Origin: Flavobacteriaceae bacterium CG2_30_31_66
GTDB lineage: Bacteria; Bacteroidota; Bacteroidia; Flavobacteriales; Flavobacteriaceae
Assembly: GCA_001873065.1 (NCBI GenBank)
Contig: MNYM01000009.1
Coordinates: 27,989 to 91,988 of the forward strand
Reading direction: 5' to 3'
DNA length: 64,000 nt
Shown here one piece after another: positions 45,556 to 54,134 of the stretch. The notes under the pieces are model-generated. The model was not told the origin of the DNA and searched no databases. It saw nothing but the letters and a program-made list of their open reading frames with translations. The first letter of the stretch is position 1; each line of letters starts with the position of its first letter. Both the position numbers and the translations under genes were made by a program.

Positions 45556-45948
45556 CTATTCTGATTTTTTCAAATCTTTTCTATGACTTAGATAAGAATA
45601 TATCCAATTTTCAACTTTATTCTTAACGCCACCTGCTTCATTGGAAACTACATTTGTAATTATAAATTGAACAATTGATCCAAAAATATTTCTCGAAACA
45701 CTCATTGAATTGGCCAATAATATTTTTTTTGCAAAAAGACCCATTCCAATTCCAATCGCGTTTTCTAAAATAGAATTTTTAATTTCAGAAGAAGAAGTTA
45801 TTTCTTTAAAAGTACTTTTGATGATGTTTATTGGTTTTAAACTTTCAGATGCTTCAAAAAATTGATTTTTTAGTGCCTCTAACTCTAAATTTTGTTTTTG
45901 TTCCAAAGCAACAATTGCCAGTGACAACGCTTTATTTTCATTTTTCAT
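45556..45948 (-). CDS. hypothetical protein, partner of small envelope genes
   Basis: About 130 residues from the ATG at 45948 (MKNENKALSLAIVALEQKQ). It begins with a helical region (LVALEQKQNLELEALKNQ) and has a hydrophobic middle (IGIGMGLFAKKILLA and IVQFIITNVVSNEAGG). It lies in a minus-strand run with the holin-like and YtxH-like genes at 46032-46718, which looks like a stress-response membrane group. Function unknown. Confidence 0.65.
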   Translation of the reverse strand: MKNENKALSLAIVALEQKQNLELEALKNQFFEASESLKPINIIKSTFKEITSSSEIKNSILENAIGIGMGLFAKKILLANSMSVSRNIFGSIVQFIITNVVSNEAGGVKNKVENWIYSYLSHRKDLKKSE

Positions 45949-46031
45949 CGTTTTGTTTTTTAGCTGATTTAGTGCAAACATTTCGTGTTTGAAGTAACTT
46001 ATTTACTGTTTTATAAAACTGATTAAAAATA

Positions 46032-46379
46032 TTACTTTCTTTTTAAAATCTCACTAATTAGTGAATTACTAACAGGATTTTTAATCCATTGATTGCAAAA
46101 AATGGCCAGTAATATCGCTAAAATTGCATAAAATCCACCAATTATAAAAAAGCCGTAAAACAGGTCATTTAAAAGCTTTCCAATCCATAATGCAAAGCCA
46201 ATATTGATTATTAAGAACGACAAAGCAACTGTTGAAAAAATAACCAAACTACCAACTAAGGATGAAACGATATCTACTGACTTATCAATCAGTTTTAGTT
46301 TATACAATTCGATGCTTGTTTTGCTAAATTCTTCTAAACGCTCAAAAAGTGTTGAAATAGGAGTTGCATTGTCGTTCAT
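46032..46379 (-). CDS. phage holin-like (Holin-X type) membrane protein
   Basis: A 115-residue protein with two strong membrane helices (IVSSLVGSLVIFSTVALSFL and FFIIGGFYAILAILLAIFC). It resembles the 'phage holin family' (PF07332) proteins common on Bacteroidota chromosomes; no lysin or phage gene is nearby, so a phage role is unlikely. It is between the YtxH-like gene and the hypothetical at 45556. Confidence 0.7.
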   Translation of the reverse strand: MNDNATPISTLFERLEEFSKTSIELYKLKLIDKSVDIVSSLVGSLVIFSTVALSFLIINIGFALWIGKLLNDLFYGFFIIGGFYAILAILLAIFCNQWIKNPVSNSLISEILKRK

Positions 46380-46418
46380 AATAAATTGATTATTAGATTT
46401 TTTTAAAAAAATAATGAA

Positions 46419-46718
46419 TTATGAAACTGAATGTTTGATATCAGCAGCAGTATTTTTCACCTCATTTTTTACTTCATTATAAGTTTCTTGGCTTTTGTTA
46501 GCGAAAGATTTTGCTTCATTTTTTGAGTGTTCAAATTTTTCAGTCAATGTATCTAACATTTCATCAAATTTTGATTTTAAATCTTCTACATATCCATCTC
46601 CTTTGTCCATAATTTGTTTACGGGTTTTAGACCCTTTTTCTGGTGCAAATAAAATTCCTGCAATTGCACCGATAGCAAGACCTGCTAACGTTCCTAATAC
46701 TATTTTTCCTGTACTCAT
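46419..46718 (-). CDS. YtxH domain-containing small protein
   Basis: A 99-residue protein with the YtxH signature: a short membrane helix rich in glycine and alanine (LGTLAGLAIGAIAGILFAPE) followed by KGSKTRKQIMDKG and a long charged helix (LKSKFDEMLDTLTEKFEHSK). Family members are linked to general stress responses. It is the first gene of the three-gene run to 45556. 46719-46930 upstream is AT-rich and holds its promoter. Confidence 0.8.
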   Translation of the reverse strand: MSTGKIVLGTLAGLAIGAIAGILFAPEKGSKTRKQIMDKGDGYVEDLKSKFDEMLDTLTEKFEHSKNEAKSFANKSQETYNEVKNEVKNTAADIKHSVS

Positions 46719-46929
46719 GATTACTGTTTTTAGTGCTACAAATACCTAAAGATTTAGGGTAATGAAGCGATTTTTATTTTTATTTTACAAATATTAAAAC
46801 TATTGAATCTTCAATAATTTCTACAAAGGTGGATTTAAAAACAAACATTTTGATTACACAATTACAGATAAATGTTATATAATTCACATTTTTTTAAAGT
46901 TTTTAAAATCTAAAGATTCTCAAAACCCT

Positions 46930-47560
46930 ATTTCTGTCTAACCTTTTTGGCTCAATCACCTCCAGAAATAATTTTTTTTTAGGATTTTAAAGTCAAACTT
47001 TCTATTTTTTATAAAAATTACTCGAAAAGGATTGATAATTTGACAATTGGCAGTAATCTTAAAGAAATTCCCTGAAGTAAGGGTTTTATTTTCTAATTGA
47101 TTTTTTATTGAAAACTGAAGCTTCTTCATCAATTTTTCAATCAATATGCGTTTCGTAAATAAGTTTTAAATCGCCAACCAAGGTGAAATTTAGATTGTTT
47201 TCGATTTTGGTTATAATGCTCTCTATTTTTCTAGGATTCTAATCATTTTTAGGAGTTGCTTCAACAGTTAATTTTGGCTGATAAAAAGGATTTTTTGAAG
47301 CTAAAAACGTCGATAAATTCATTTTTAATCATCTGACTTTCGCTATTATAAAACTTGAAGACAAGTTTCATATCTTGAATACTAATTGAATTTATTGGCA
47401 AGTTTTTAGTAAAATTATTTTCTTTTAAAATATTTTTTGAATAGATGATGTTATATCTAAACTTCACCACTACTTTTTTGGTGTCTTTGTCATTAAAGAG
47501 TTTGTAAGAATTGATGTTGTTGATGTGATTAAAATTATTTTTTTGACTGGTAATACATTC
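46930..47560 (-). pseudogene. decayed gene of unknown function, frameshift and stops
   Basis: On the minus strand one frame encodes NINSYKLFNDKDTKKVVVKF then RYNIIYSKNILKENNFTKNL, ending at SAKINC. The coding signal continues in another frame as LSTFLASKNPFYQPKLTVEA, TPKND, a TAG stop, then NPRKIESIITKIENNLNF and LVGDLKLIYETHID, a TGA, then KIDEEASVFNKKS. At least one frameshift and two in-frame stops disrupt what was a single gene. I do not recognise the family. 47560-48038 holds no gene; see the inverted repeat at 47741. Confidence 0.6.
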
Positions 47561-47740
47561 TTTTATATTATGACTAATTTTTTAATAAATAATTGTAAAT
47601 CATGTTATTAAAAAAATAAAATCATCACATGTTAGGGTAAATTTGATGATTTTATATTGGATTCATTTCTGAACAACGAGTTTACTTTTTGTTCGAAAAA
47701 TAAGTATTCTTTTGAGTTTATATATGGTATTCTTTTTCGG

Positions 47741-47801
47741 GGATGTTTCAAGTAATTACAGCTATTTTTCGTTCAGTTTCGCTTATGGCTGAAACGCATC
47801 C
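47741..47801. repeat. imperfect inverted repeat in a gene-free stretch
   Basis: GGATGTTTCA (47741-47750) faces TGAAACGCATCC (47790-47801) with one extra base. Inside it, TTCAG (47772-47776) pairs with CTGAA (47789-47793). It is the only structure seen in 47560-48038, upstream of the antiporter gene; a remnant of a mobile element or a regulatory hairpin are both possible. Confidence 0.4.
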
Positions 47802-48038
47802 TTTTCAGAGGTTTATTGTATGAAAGAAATCTATGATTAGATAAGATTCTTACCATTAATCAAAATAATGGTGTACTTTTTCGTTGTAACATCAACATTA
47901 AAAGCCACAGAAATTAGCATTTAAATTTGAGCAATTCCAATTAAAAATGTAGTTTTAGCATTCATTAAAAAGAATTAAAATCACTTTTTTTTGGTTGAAT
48001 AAAAATTAAAAAAATATCTAAAAACTTAAAAACATATT

Positions 48039-50024
48039 ATGCATTTACCATTATTACAAGACATGCTTATTTTATTAGGTTTTTCTGCGGTGATTGTTTT
48101 TGCACTGCAACGCTTAAAATTGCCATTAGTCATTGGATTTTTAGTGGCAGGTACCATTATTGGACCTTATGGTTTGAGCCTTGTAAATGCTGTTGAGCAA
48201 GTTGAAATTTTATCGGAAGTTGGAGTTATTTTATTGTTATTTGTGATTGGTATGGAGTTGTCTATCAATCAATTAATATCTATTAGAAGAACCGTTTTTC
48301 TAGGTGGTTTCTTTCAAGTTGGCATCACTGTTTTGGTGGCTGCATCCGTGTATTATTTTTTTGGTAATTCATGGAACGAAGCAGTTTTTGTTGGGTTTTT
48401 ATTTTCATTATCAAGTACTGCAATTGTCTTAAAAACCATACAAGATCGGAAAGAAATTGCTACTCCACATGCACGAAATGCGTTGGCAATTCTTATTTTT
48501 CAAGACATCATTGTAGTACCAATGATGCTTGTAACACCTTTAATGGCCGGAATATCTGAAAATATTTGGATGAGTATTTTCTCATTATTGATAAAAACCC
48601 TAGTCGTTTTGGTAATAACATTTGTTAGTGCACGATATATTGTGCCAAAATTGATGTATGCAGTTGCTAAGACCAATAGCAAAGAATTGTTTTTATTGGT
48701 TACGATTACACTTTGTTTTGCGGTTGCTTTTTTAACTTCTGAAGCTGGGTTGTCTTTGGCTTTGGGTGCTTTTATTGCAGGTTTGATTGTGTCAGAATCT
48801 GAATATAGTCATCAAGCAACCAGTATCATTTTGCCGTTTAGAGAGTTGTTTACGAGTTTTTTCTTCGTTTCTGTTGGAATGTTACTTGATTTGAGTTTTT
48901 TTTCACAGCATATTCTTGTCATTTTAGTAATGGTTTTGTTAGTTTTTATTGTCAAAACATTGATTGCTTCCTTGGCAGTTGCGATTTTAAAATATCCACC
49001 GAGAACGGTAATTCTCACTGGTTTGTCATTATTTCAAGTAGGGGAGTTTGCTTTTATATTATCAAAAGTTGGTATTAAATACCAATTATTGAATGTTGAA
49101 ACAAATCAATATTTCTTATCGATTTCAATTGTTTCGATGTTATTAACGCCTTTTGTAATTATTTTTTCGGACAAGATTACAGATAAAATTATAGGAGTTT
49201 CAAGAAAACTAGGAATAGAGCAAAATAAGATTTCTACGAACGACACTGAATTATTCGTTTCTGAAGATTTAGAAAATCATCTCGTTATTATTGGTTATGG
49301 CGTAAATGGAAGTAATTTGGCAAAAGCGGCAACATCAAGCAATATTCCTTTTATTGTTATTGAATTTGACGCTGAAATTGTGAAACAGGAAAGAAAAAGG
49401 GGATTGCCAATTATTTTTGGAGATGCTACTCAAGATCATATTTTGGAAACGGTACAACTTCAAAATGCAAGAGCAGCTGTTATTGCAATTTCTGATAATG
49501 ATGCTACAAAAACAATCGTAAAGAATATTCGAAAACATTCTGATTCGTTGTTTTTGGTTGTGAGAACTCGTTTTATCAAAGAAATATCAGAGCTTTTTGC
49601 CTTGGGTGCAGACGAGGTAATTCCTGAAGAATTTGAAACTTCTGTTCAAATATTTACTCATGTTTTGCATAATTTTTTGGTTCCAGAAGATGATATTGAT
49701 CAAATTGTAGAAAAGGTAAGAGCAGACAATTATCAACTATTTAAAGGCGAATTGAAAGAACCAAAATCGTTTAAACCTAATAACTTGTTGGCTGATTTTA
49801 ATATTATTTGTGTAAATATTGCTACTGATAGTAATGATTTTTTAGGAAGACCTTTATTAGAATTAAACTTAAGAGCCAATTATGGCATCAACATCATTGG
49901 TATTAAAAGAAATGAAAAGTTGTTTCAAACCATAAGACCCGATGATGTTTTGTTGCAAGGAGATAAAGTGTATATCCAGGGAAAACAATCGAATATTGAG
50001 CAGTTTTATAAGTTGGTGAAATAA
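48039..50024 (+). CDS. CPA2 monovalent cation/proton antiporter with RCK domains
   Basis: A 661-residue transporter. The first 370 residues hold about 12 membrane helices of the KefB/KefC class (VIGFLVAGTIIGPYGLSLVN, VILLLFVIGMELSINQL, LALGAFIAGLIVSES). A TrkA-N nucleotide-binding domain follows at about 420-530 (LVIIGYGVNGSNLAKAA, IIFGDATQDHILE), then a TrkA-C domain at about 575-660. It exchanges K+ or Na+ for protons under nucleotide control. It is intact and followed by a DUF486 gene. Confidence 0.92.
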   Translation: MHLPLLQDMLILLGFSAVIVFALQRLKLPLVIGFLVAGTIIGPYGLSLVNAVEQVEILSEVGVILLLFVIGMELSINQLISIRRTVFLGGFFQVGITVLVAASVYYFFGNSWNEAVFVGFLFSLSSTAIVLKTIQDRKEIATPHARNALAILIFQDIIVVPMMLVTPLMAGISENIWMSIFSLLIKTLVVLVITFVSARYIVPKLMYAVAKTNSKELFLLVTITLCFAVAFLTSEAGLSLALGAFIAGLIVSESEYSHQATSIILPFRELFTSFFFVSVGMLLDLSFFSQHILVILVMVLLVFIVKTLIASLAVAILKYPPRTVILTGLSLFQVGEFAFILSKVGIKYQLLNVETNQYFLSISIVSMLLTPFVIIFSDKITDKIIGVSRKLGIEQNKISTNDTELFVSEDLENHLVIIGYGVNGSNLAKAATSSNIPFIVIEFDAEIVKQERKRGLPIIFGDATQDHILETVQLQNARAAVIAISDNDATKTIVKNIRKHSDSLFLVVRTRFIKEISELFALGADEVIPEEFETSVQIFTHVLHNFLVPEDDIDQIVEKVRADNYQLFKGELKEPKSFKPNNLLADFNIICVNIATDSNDFLGRPLLELNLRANYGINIIGIKRNEKLFQTIRPDDVLLQGDKVYIQGKQSNIEQFYKLVK

Positions 50025-50049
50025 TTGTTTTCCAGAAATACTTTAATTT

Positions 50050-50418
50050 ATGAGAGGATTTTTGACCATAGCACTATTGATTTTGAGCAACTCATTCATG
50101 ACAATTGCTTGGTATGGACACTTGAAATTTGCAGAATGGAAATGGTTTCAAAAATTGGGTTTGGTAACTATTGTGTTGATCAGTTGGGGAATAGCTTTGT
50201 TTGAATACATGTTTCAAGTACCTGCAAACAGAATTGGTTATATTAAAAACGGAGGACTCTTTAGTTTGTTGCAACTAAAAGTGATACAAGAGGTAATTAC
50301 TTTGGTCGTATTTGCCATTTTTACGATGCTATTTTTTAAAACAGAAACCTTTAAAATCAATCATTTGATTTCATTTGGATTTCTGATTTTAGCAGTGTAT
50401 TTTATGTTTAAGAAATAA
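50050..50418 (+). CDS. DMT-superfamily DUF486 membrane protein
   Basis: A 122-residue protein with four membrane helices. The DUF486 pattern is visible in SNSFMTIAWYGHLKF and in LFEYMFQVPANRIGYIKNG. Function unknown. It starts 25 bp after the antiporter stop, suggesting cotranscription. The gap 50419-50484 is A-rich and repetitive. Confidence 0.85.
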   Translation: MRGFLTIALLILSNSFMTIAWYGHLKFAEWKWFQKLGLVTIVLISWGIALFEYMFQVPANRIGYIKNGGLFSLLQLKVIQEVITLVVFAIFTMLFFKTETFKINHLISFGFLILAVYFMFKK

Positions 50419-50484
50419 ATTTGGGTTTAAAATTCTAAATTTAAAATTCAAAACCTTAAAATTTAAACCTTGAACTTTGAACTC

Positions 50485-51438
50485 TTATTGTTGTTGCTGA
50501 TGTTGTTGCAAGATTTCTAAATTCTTTTGGTATCTGTTAGCATCTTTAAAACTGTCAGTAAGTTCAAAAATGGGTTGCTTTTCTTTGAATTTTTTGATAG
50601 TATCTACAGTAACAATTACTTCAAGAGTATCTTTTACTTTTCCTCTAAAAACGCCTTTCACAGGAGAACAATCGTTATAATCTCTTCCAATTGCCAAACG
50701 AACATGATGTTCTGTAGCAATAATATTATTGGTAGGATCAAATCCTAACCAGCCATAATTTGGAATATAAGCCTCAATCCAAGCATGAGTTGCGCCTTCA
50801 CCTCTTGAAATAGCATCATAAGGACACAAATAGCCACTGACATATCTTACAGGAATTCCCATCATTTTGGTGGCTTGCAACATAAAATTGGTAAAATCCT
50901 GGCAAACGCCTGATTTTATTTTCCAAACTTCATCCAAAGTGGTATTTACAGTAGTTATCCCTTTGATATATTTGAATTCATTAAAAATAAAGCTACTCAA
51001 TTGTTGTAAAAATTGATAAGGAGTTGTCACATTTTTATCAAAAGTATCTAAAAATAATTGTACTTCTTGGGTTCCAGAAAAAGGCTTGAATTTTAAAAAG
51101 TCAATAAAAGCGGTTTCTTTTGAAATTTTTTTTAATTCTTCCCATTGCAAATTTGCTTGTATGCTGTCTTTGGGAAACATTCTTGGATACACATCTACTT
51201 CAATTTCCGACTCAATTATAAGCATTGAATGTGGTTCAACAATCATGAAAGTACCTACTTTATTGTTAAAATAGTCTTGGTGAGTTTCAATAAAAGGATT
51301 GGTATTGATATTAATTTTTTGAGCAGTCACCTTTTGAAATGCATCATTGATTGGATACAACAAAATCTTATTTGCACCATCAATAACAGTGTTGCTATAA
51401 GTGTATTTTGTGAGGTGATTGATATAAAATGTGGGCAT
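50485..51438 (-). CDS. transglutaminase-like family protein
   Basis: About 317 residues from the ATG at 51438 (MPTFYINHLTKYTY), 10 bp after the alpha-E stop at 51449. A longer frame to 51519 would overlap that gene and is not used. The N-terminus matches the bacterial transglutaminase-like N domain (HLTKYTYSNTVIDGANKILL). The core has the catalytic cysteine in KSGVCQDFTNFMLQATKMMG, the histidine in GATHAWIEAYIPNYG and the aspartate in GFDPTN. It is the last gene of the ATP-grasp/alpha-E/transglutaminase operon. The substrate is unknown. A short Q-rich tail (QQHQQQQ) ends the protein. Confidence 0.9.
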   Translation of the reverse strand: MPTFYINHLTKYTYSNTVIDGANKILLYPINDAFQKVTAQKININTNPFIETHQDYFNNKVGTFMIVEPHSMLIIESEIEVDVYPRMFPKDSIQANLQWEELKKISKETAFIDFLKFKPFSGTQEVQLFLDTFDKNVTTPYQFLQQLSSFIFNEFKYIKGITTVNTTLDEVWKIKSGVCQDFTNFMLQATKMMGIPVRYVSGYLCPYDAISRGEGATHAWIEAYIPNYGWLGFDPTNNIIATEHHVRLAIGRDYNDCSPVKGVFRGKVKDTLEVIVTVDTIKKFKEKQPIFELTDSFKDANRYQKNLEILQQHQQQQ

Positions 51439-51448
51439 GTTTTTGAAA

Positions 51449-52375
51449 TTAATTTGAATGTGAAAAATACACAGTATTGATGCTAAAAGAAATATTTTTA
51501 ATATCTTCTTTGATACCAAGAATAAACTGATTTAATCCTTGTTGATTGATGCTTTCAATTGTGGTATATTTTATAGTACTTTCTAATTTTCCTAATAAAA
51601 ATTCGGTATTATTTCGTTCAAGTTCTTGAATTTCAATCAATTGTTTTATATGGCGATTCAGTTTATTGACGCAATAATACATTGAACGTGGAAACAATTG
51701 GTCTTGAAAAAGCATTTGGATCACATGATTTTCTTGAAACGAAGATTTGTAAGTTTTTAAATAAAACTGATATCCACCTACAGAAAGTAAGAGGTTTTTC
51801 CAATAAAAACTTTGCTCTAAACTGTCAGAAGTTTTTGCCACTTCGATTAATTTCATGGCAGTAAATTCCGAAATTTGAATAACACGTTCTAAAAATCTTC
51901 CAACATTCATAAAATAATAGGAGGGACCTCTTTCTTGAGTGATGTCCATAGTACCAATATAAATCAAATGAAACTTTTTCAAATCGTCTAAAAAAACTAT
52001 GGGATCTTCGGTTTTAAGTTTTTTTATCAAATCTTTTTGCATCAAATACAAATAATAGTTGTTTATGCACAACCAAATTTCTCGTGATAAATGTTCTTGT
52101 ACGCTTCTTGCATTTTCTCGTGCTTTGGTGACCAAATTCAAAATTGAATTCGGGTTTTCAGTACTAAAAATCAGATATTCTATACATTCAATAGCATCTT
52201 CAGTATAAAATTCGGTTTCTGACGCATTGTAGTTTTTGATGATTGGCGACCATGAAAACAATTCTGGAGAATCTTGATTGGCAGAAAAATTTACCCTAAG
52301 CAAACTTAGCATACCATTGCCACGTTCCATATAACGTTCTATCCAAATCAAATTATTTGCTGCTCTACTTAACAT
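51449..52375 (-). CDS. alpha-E domain protein
   Basis: A 308-residue all-helical protein of the alpha-E family (PF04168). The start MLSRAANNLIWIERYMERGN is the family signature. It has no known enzymatic residues. In bacteria it is nearly always encoded with a circularly permuted ATP-grasp protein and a transglutaminase, as here, and is thought to work with them in an unknown amide- or peptide-bond reaction. It lies 10 bp after the ATP-grasp stop. Confidence 0.9.
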   Translation of the reverse strand: MLSRAANNLIWIERYMERGNGMLSLLRVNFSANQDSPELFSWSPIIKNYNASETEFYTEDAIECIEYLIFSTENPNSILNLVTKARENARSVQEHLSREIWLCINNYYLYLMQKDLIKKLKTEDPIVFLDDLKKFHLIYIGTMDITQERGPSYYFMNVGRFLERVIQISEFTAMKLIEVAKTSDSLEQSFYWKNLLLSVGGYQFYLKTYKSSFQENHVIQMLFQDQLFPRSMYYCVNKLNRHIKQLIEIQELERNNTEFLLGKLESTIKYTTIESINQQGLNQFILGIKEDIKNISFSINTVYFSHSN

Positions 52376-52385
52376 ACATTTGTTT

Positions 52386-53831
52386 TTAATCTTGAATTAC
52401 CCAAGTATCTTTACTTCCACCACCTTGTGAACTATTTACGACCAATGAGCCTTTTTTGAGGGCAACTCGTGTTAATCCTCCAGGGCAAATTTCAACGCCA
52501 TCTTTTCCTGAAAGTGCAAAAGGCCTCAAATCTATACAACGTGGTGACAATTTTCCGTTGATATAACAAGGAGCTGTTGATAATTTCAAAATAGGTTGTG
52601 CTATAAATGCGCTTGGATTTCTATAAACGGTAGCAAGGTAGTCTTTTATTTCTTCTTCAGAGGCTTCATGCCCCATTAACATGCCATATCCACCACTTCC
52701 ATCTGTTTTTTTGATGACCATAGTTTTGATATTTTCAGCCACATGTTTCAATTCATCAGGATTTCCTAGTTGATAGGTTTCAATATTTTTGAGAATTGGT
52801 TCTTCATTCAAATAATATTTGATCATTTTTGGCACATAAACATAAATTGCTTTGTCGTCTGCAACCCCTGTTCCTGGAGCATTTATGATATTTACATTTC
52901 CTTTACGATAAGCAGACATGATGCCTGCAACTCCCAAAACACTGGTGGCATTAAATTCAAGCGGATCTAAAAAATCATCATCAACTCTTCTATATATCAC
53001 GTCAACTTGTTTCAAACCATTGGTTGTTTTCATATACACAAAATGATTTTTTACTACCAAATCACTTCCTTCAACCAATTCAATACCCATTAACCGCGCT
53101 AAAGTACTGTGTTCATAATAGGCAGAATTGTATATTCCAGGAGTTAGCAACACAATATTTGGCTGACTTTTGAAAGACAATTCTTGAAGTTTTTTGTAAA
53201 GCATGTTTGGATAATTTGAAACTGAACGAACATTGTTTTTAGGTAAAATACCAGGGTACAATCGTTTTGAAATTTCTCTATTTTCGAGCATATAACTCAC
53301 TCCTGAAGGTGTTCTTAAATTGTCTTCTAATACATAAAATTCTCCGTCATTATTGCGTATCAAATCAACGCCTGCAATATGAACATAAATATCATGTGGC
53401 ACTTTCACACCTTTCATCTCACGAAGATAATTGGGACAATTGTAAATCAAATCTGCGGGAACAATGCCATCTTTAATAATAAATTGATCATTATAAATGT
53501 CTTTGATGAACAAGTTTAAAACTTTGATTCGTTGTTTGATGCCTTTTTCGATAAAATCCCATTCAGACGCTGTAATAATTCTAGGAACAATATCAAAAGG
53601 AAATATTTTTTCAATGCCCTGATCATCATTATAAACTGTGAATGTAACACCTTGACTCATAAAAAGCTGTTTAGAAAGCTCTTCTTTTTTACTCAACTCT
53701 TCTTTCGAAATCTTTTTTAAGCAATGAATAATAGCCTCGTATTGAGGTCTAATTTCAGTTTGATTGTTGATCATTTCATCCCAAGTATTTGGAAGTTCGT
53801 CATAAGACGAAAAAAGGAAATCTTGACTCAT
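52386..53831 (-). CDS. circularly permuted ATP-grasp protein
   Basis: About 481 residues from the ATG at 53831 (MSQDFLFSSYDELPNTWDEM); an upstream ATG at 53867 would add 12 residues and is less likely. It is a circularly permuted type 2 ATP-grasp domain (PF14403/PF04174): HIAGVDLIRNNDGEFYVLED, NLRTPSGVSYMLENR, and the ATP-binding VIKKTDGSGGYGMLMG, ending with SSQGGGSKDTWVIQD. ATP-grasp enzymes join a carboxylate to an amine, so a peptide-like ligase is implied. It is first in the three-gene operon. 53868-54134 is AT-rich with no gene. Confidence 0.9.
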   Translation of the reverse strand: MSQDFLFSSYDELPNTWDEMINNQTEIRPQYEAIIHCLKKISKEELSKKEELSKQLFMSQGVTFTVYNDDQGIEKIFPFDIVPRIITASEWDFIEKGIKQRIKVLNLFIKDIYNDQFIIKDGIVPADLIYNCPNYLREMKGVKVPHDIYVHIAGVDLIRNNDGEFYVLEDNLRTPSGVSYMLENREISKRLYPGILPKNNVRSVSNYPNMLYKKLQELSFKSQPNIVLLTPGIYNSAYYEHSTLARLMGIELVEGSDLVVKNHFVYMKTTNGLKQVDVIYRRVDDDFLDPLEFNATSVLGVAGIMSAYRKGNVNIINAPGTGVADDKAIYVYVPKMIKYYLNEEPILKNIETYQLGNPDELKHVAENIKTMVIKKTDGSGGYGMLMGHEASEEEIKDYLATVYRNPSAFIAQPILKLSTAPCYINGKLSPRCIDLRPFALSGKDGVEICPGGLTRVALKKGSLVVNSSQGGGSKDTWVIQD

Positions 53832-54134
53832 ATTGAAACATAATTTTTTCAAATATAAGGAAATCATAGTATTTTCAATAAAAACAATAGTTCATTATTA
53901 ATTAATTATTGATTTGATAAAATTGATACAATAAAAACAGTATTTTAATATTTTTGTTCGATTTAATTCAAAATATAATATTTATTAGAGATAGAAATTT
54001 ATAAAAAAAACGAATACAGCTATTTCTGATAATCTTAAATAAAAGTTTTGTGTTTTTAAGTTTATGGTAGTTTTATTTTAAAAATCAGGAATATTTTTTT
54101 TGAAAGTAATCATAATTAAAACCAATCTAATTTT

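Noticed and set aside
46032..46718. Prophage (holin-like gene)
   Set aside because: No phage structural, lysis or integrase gene nearby; these holin-like and YtxH proteins are ordinary chromosomal genes.
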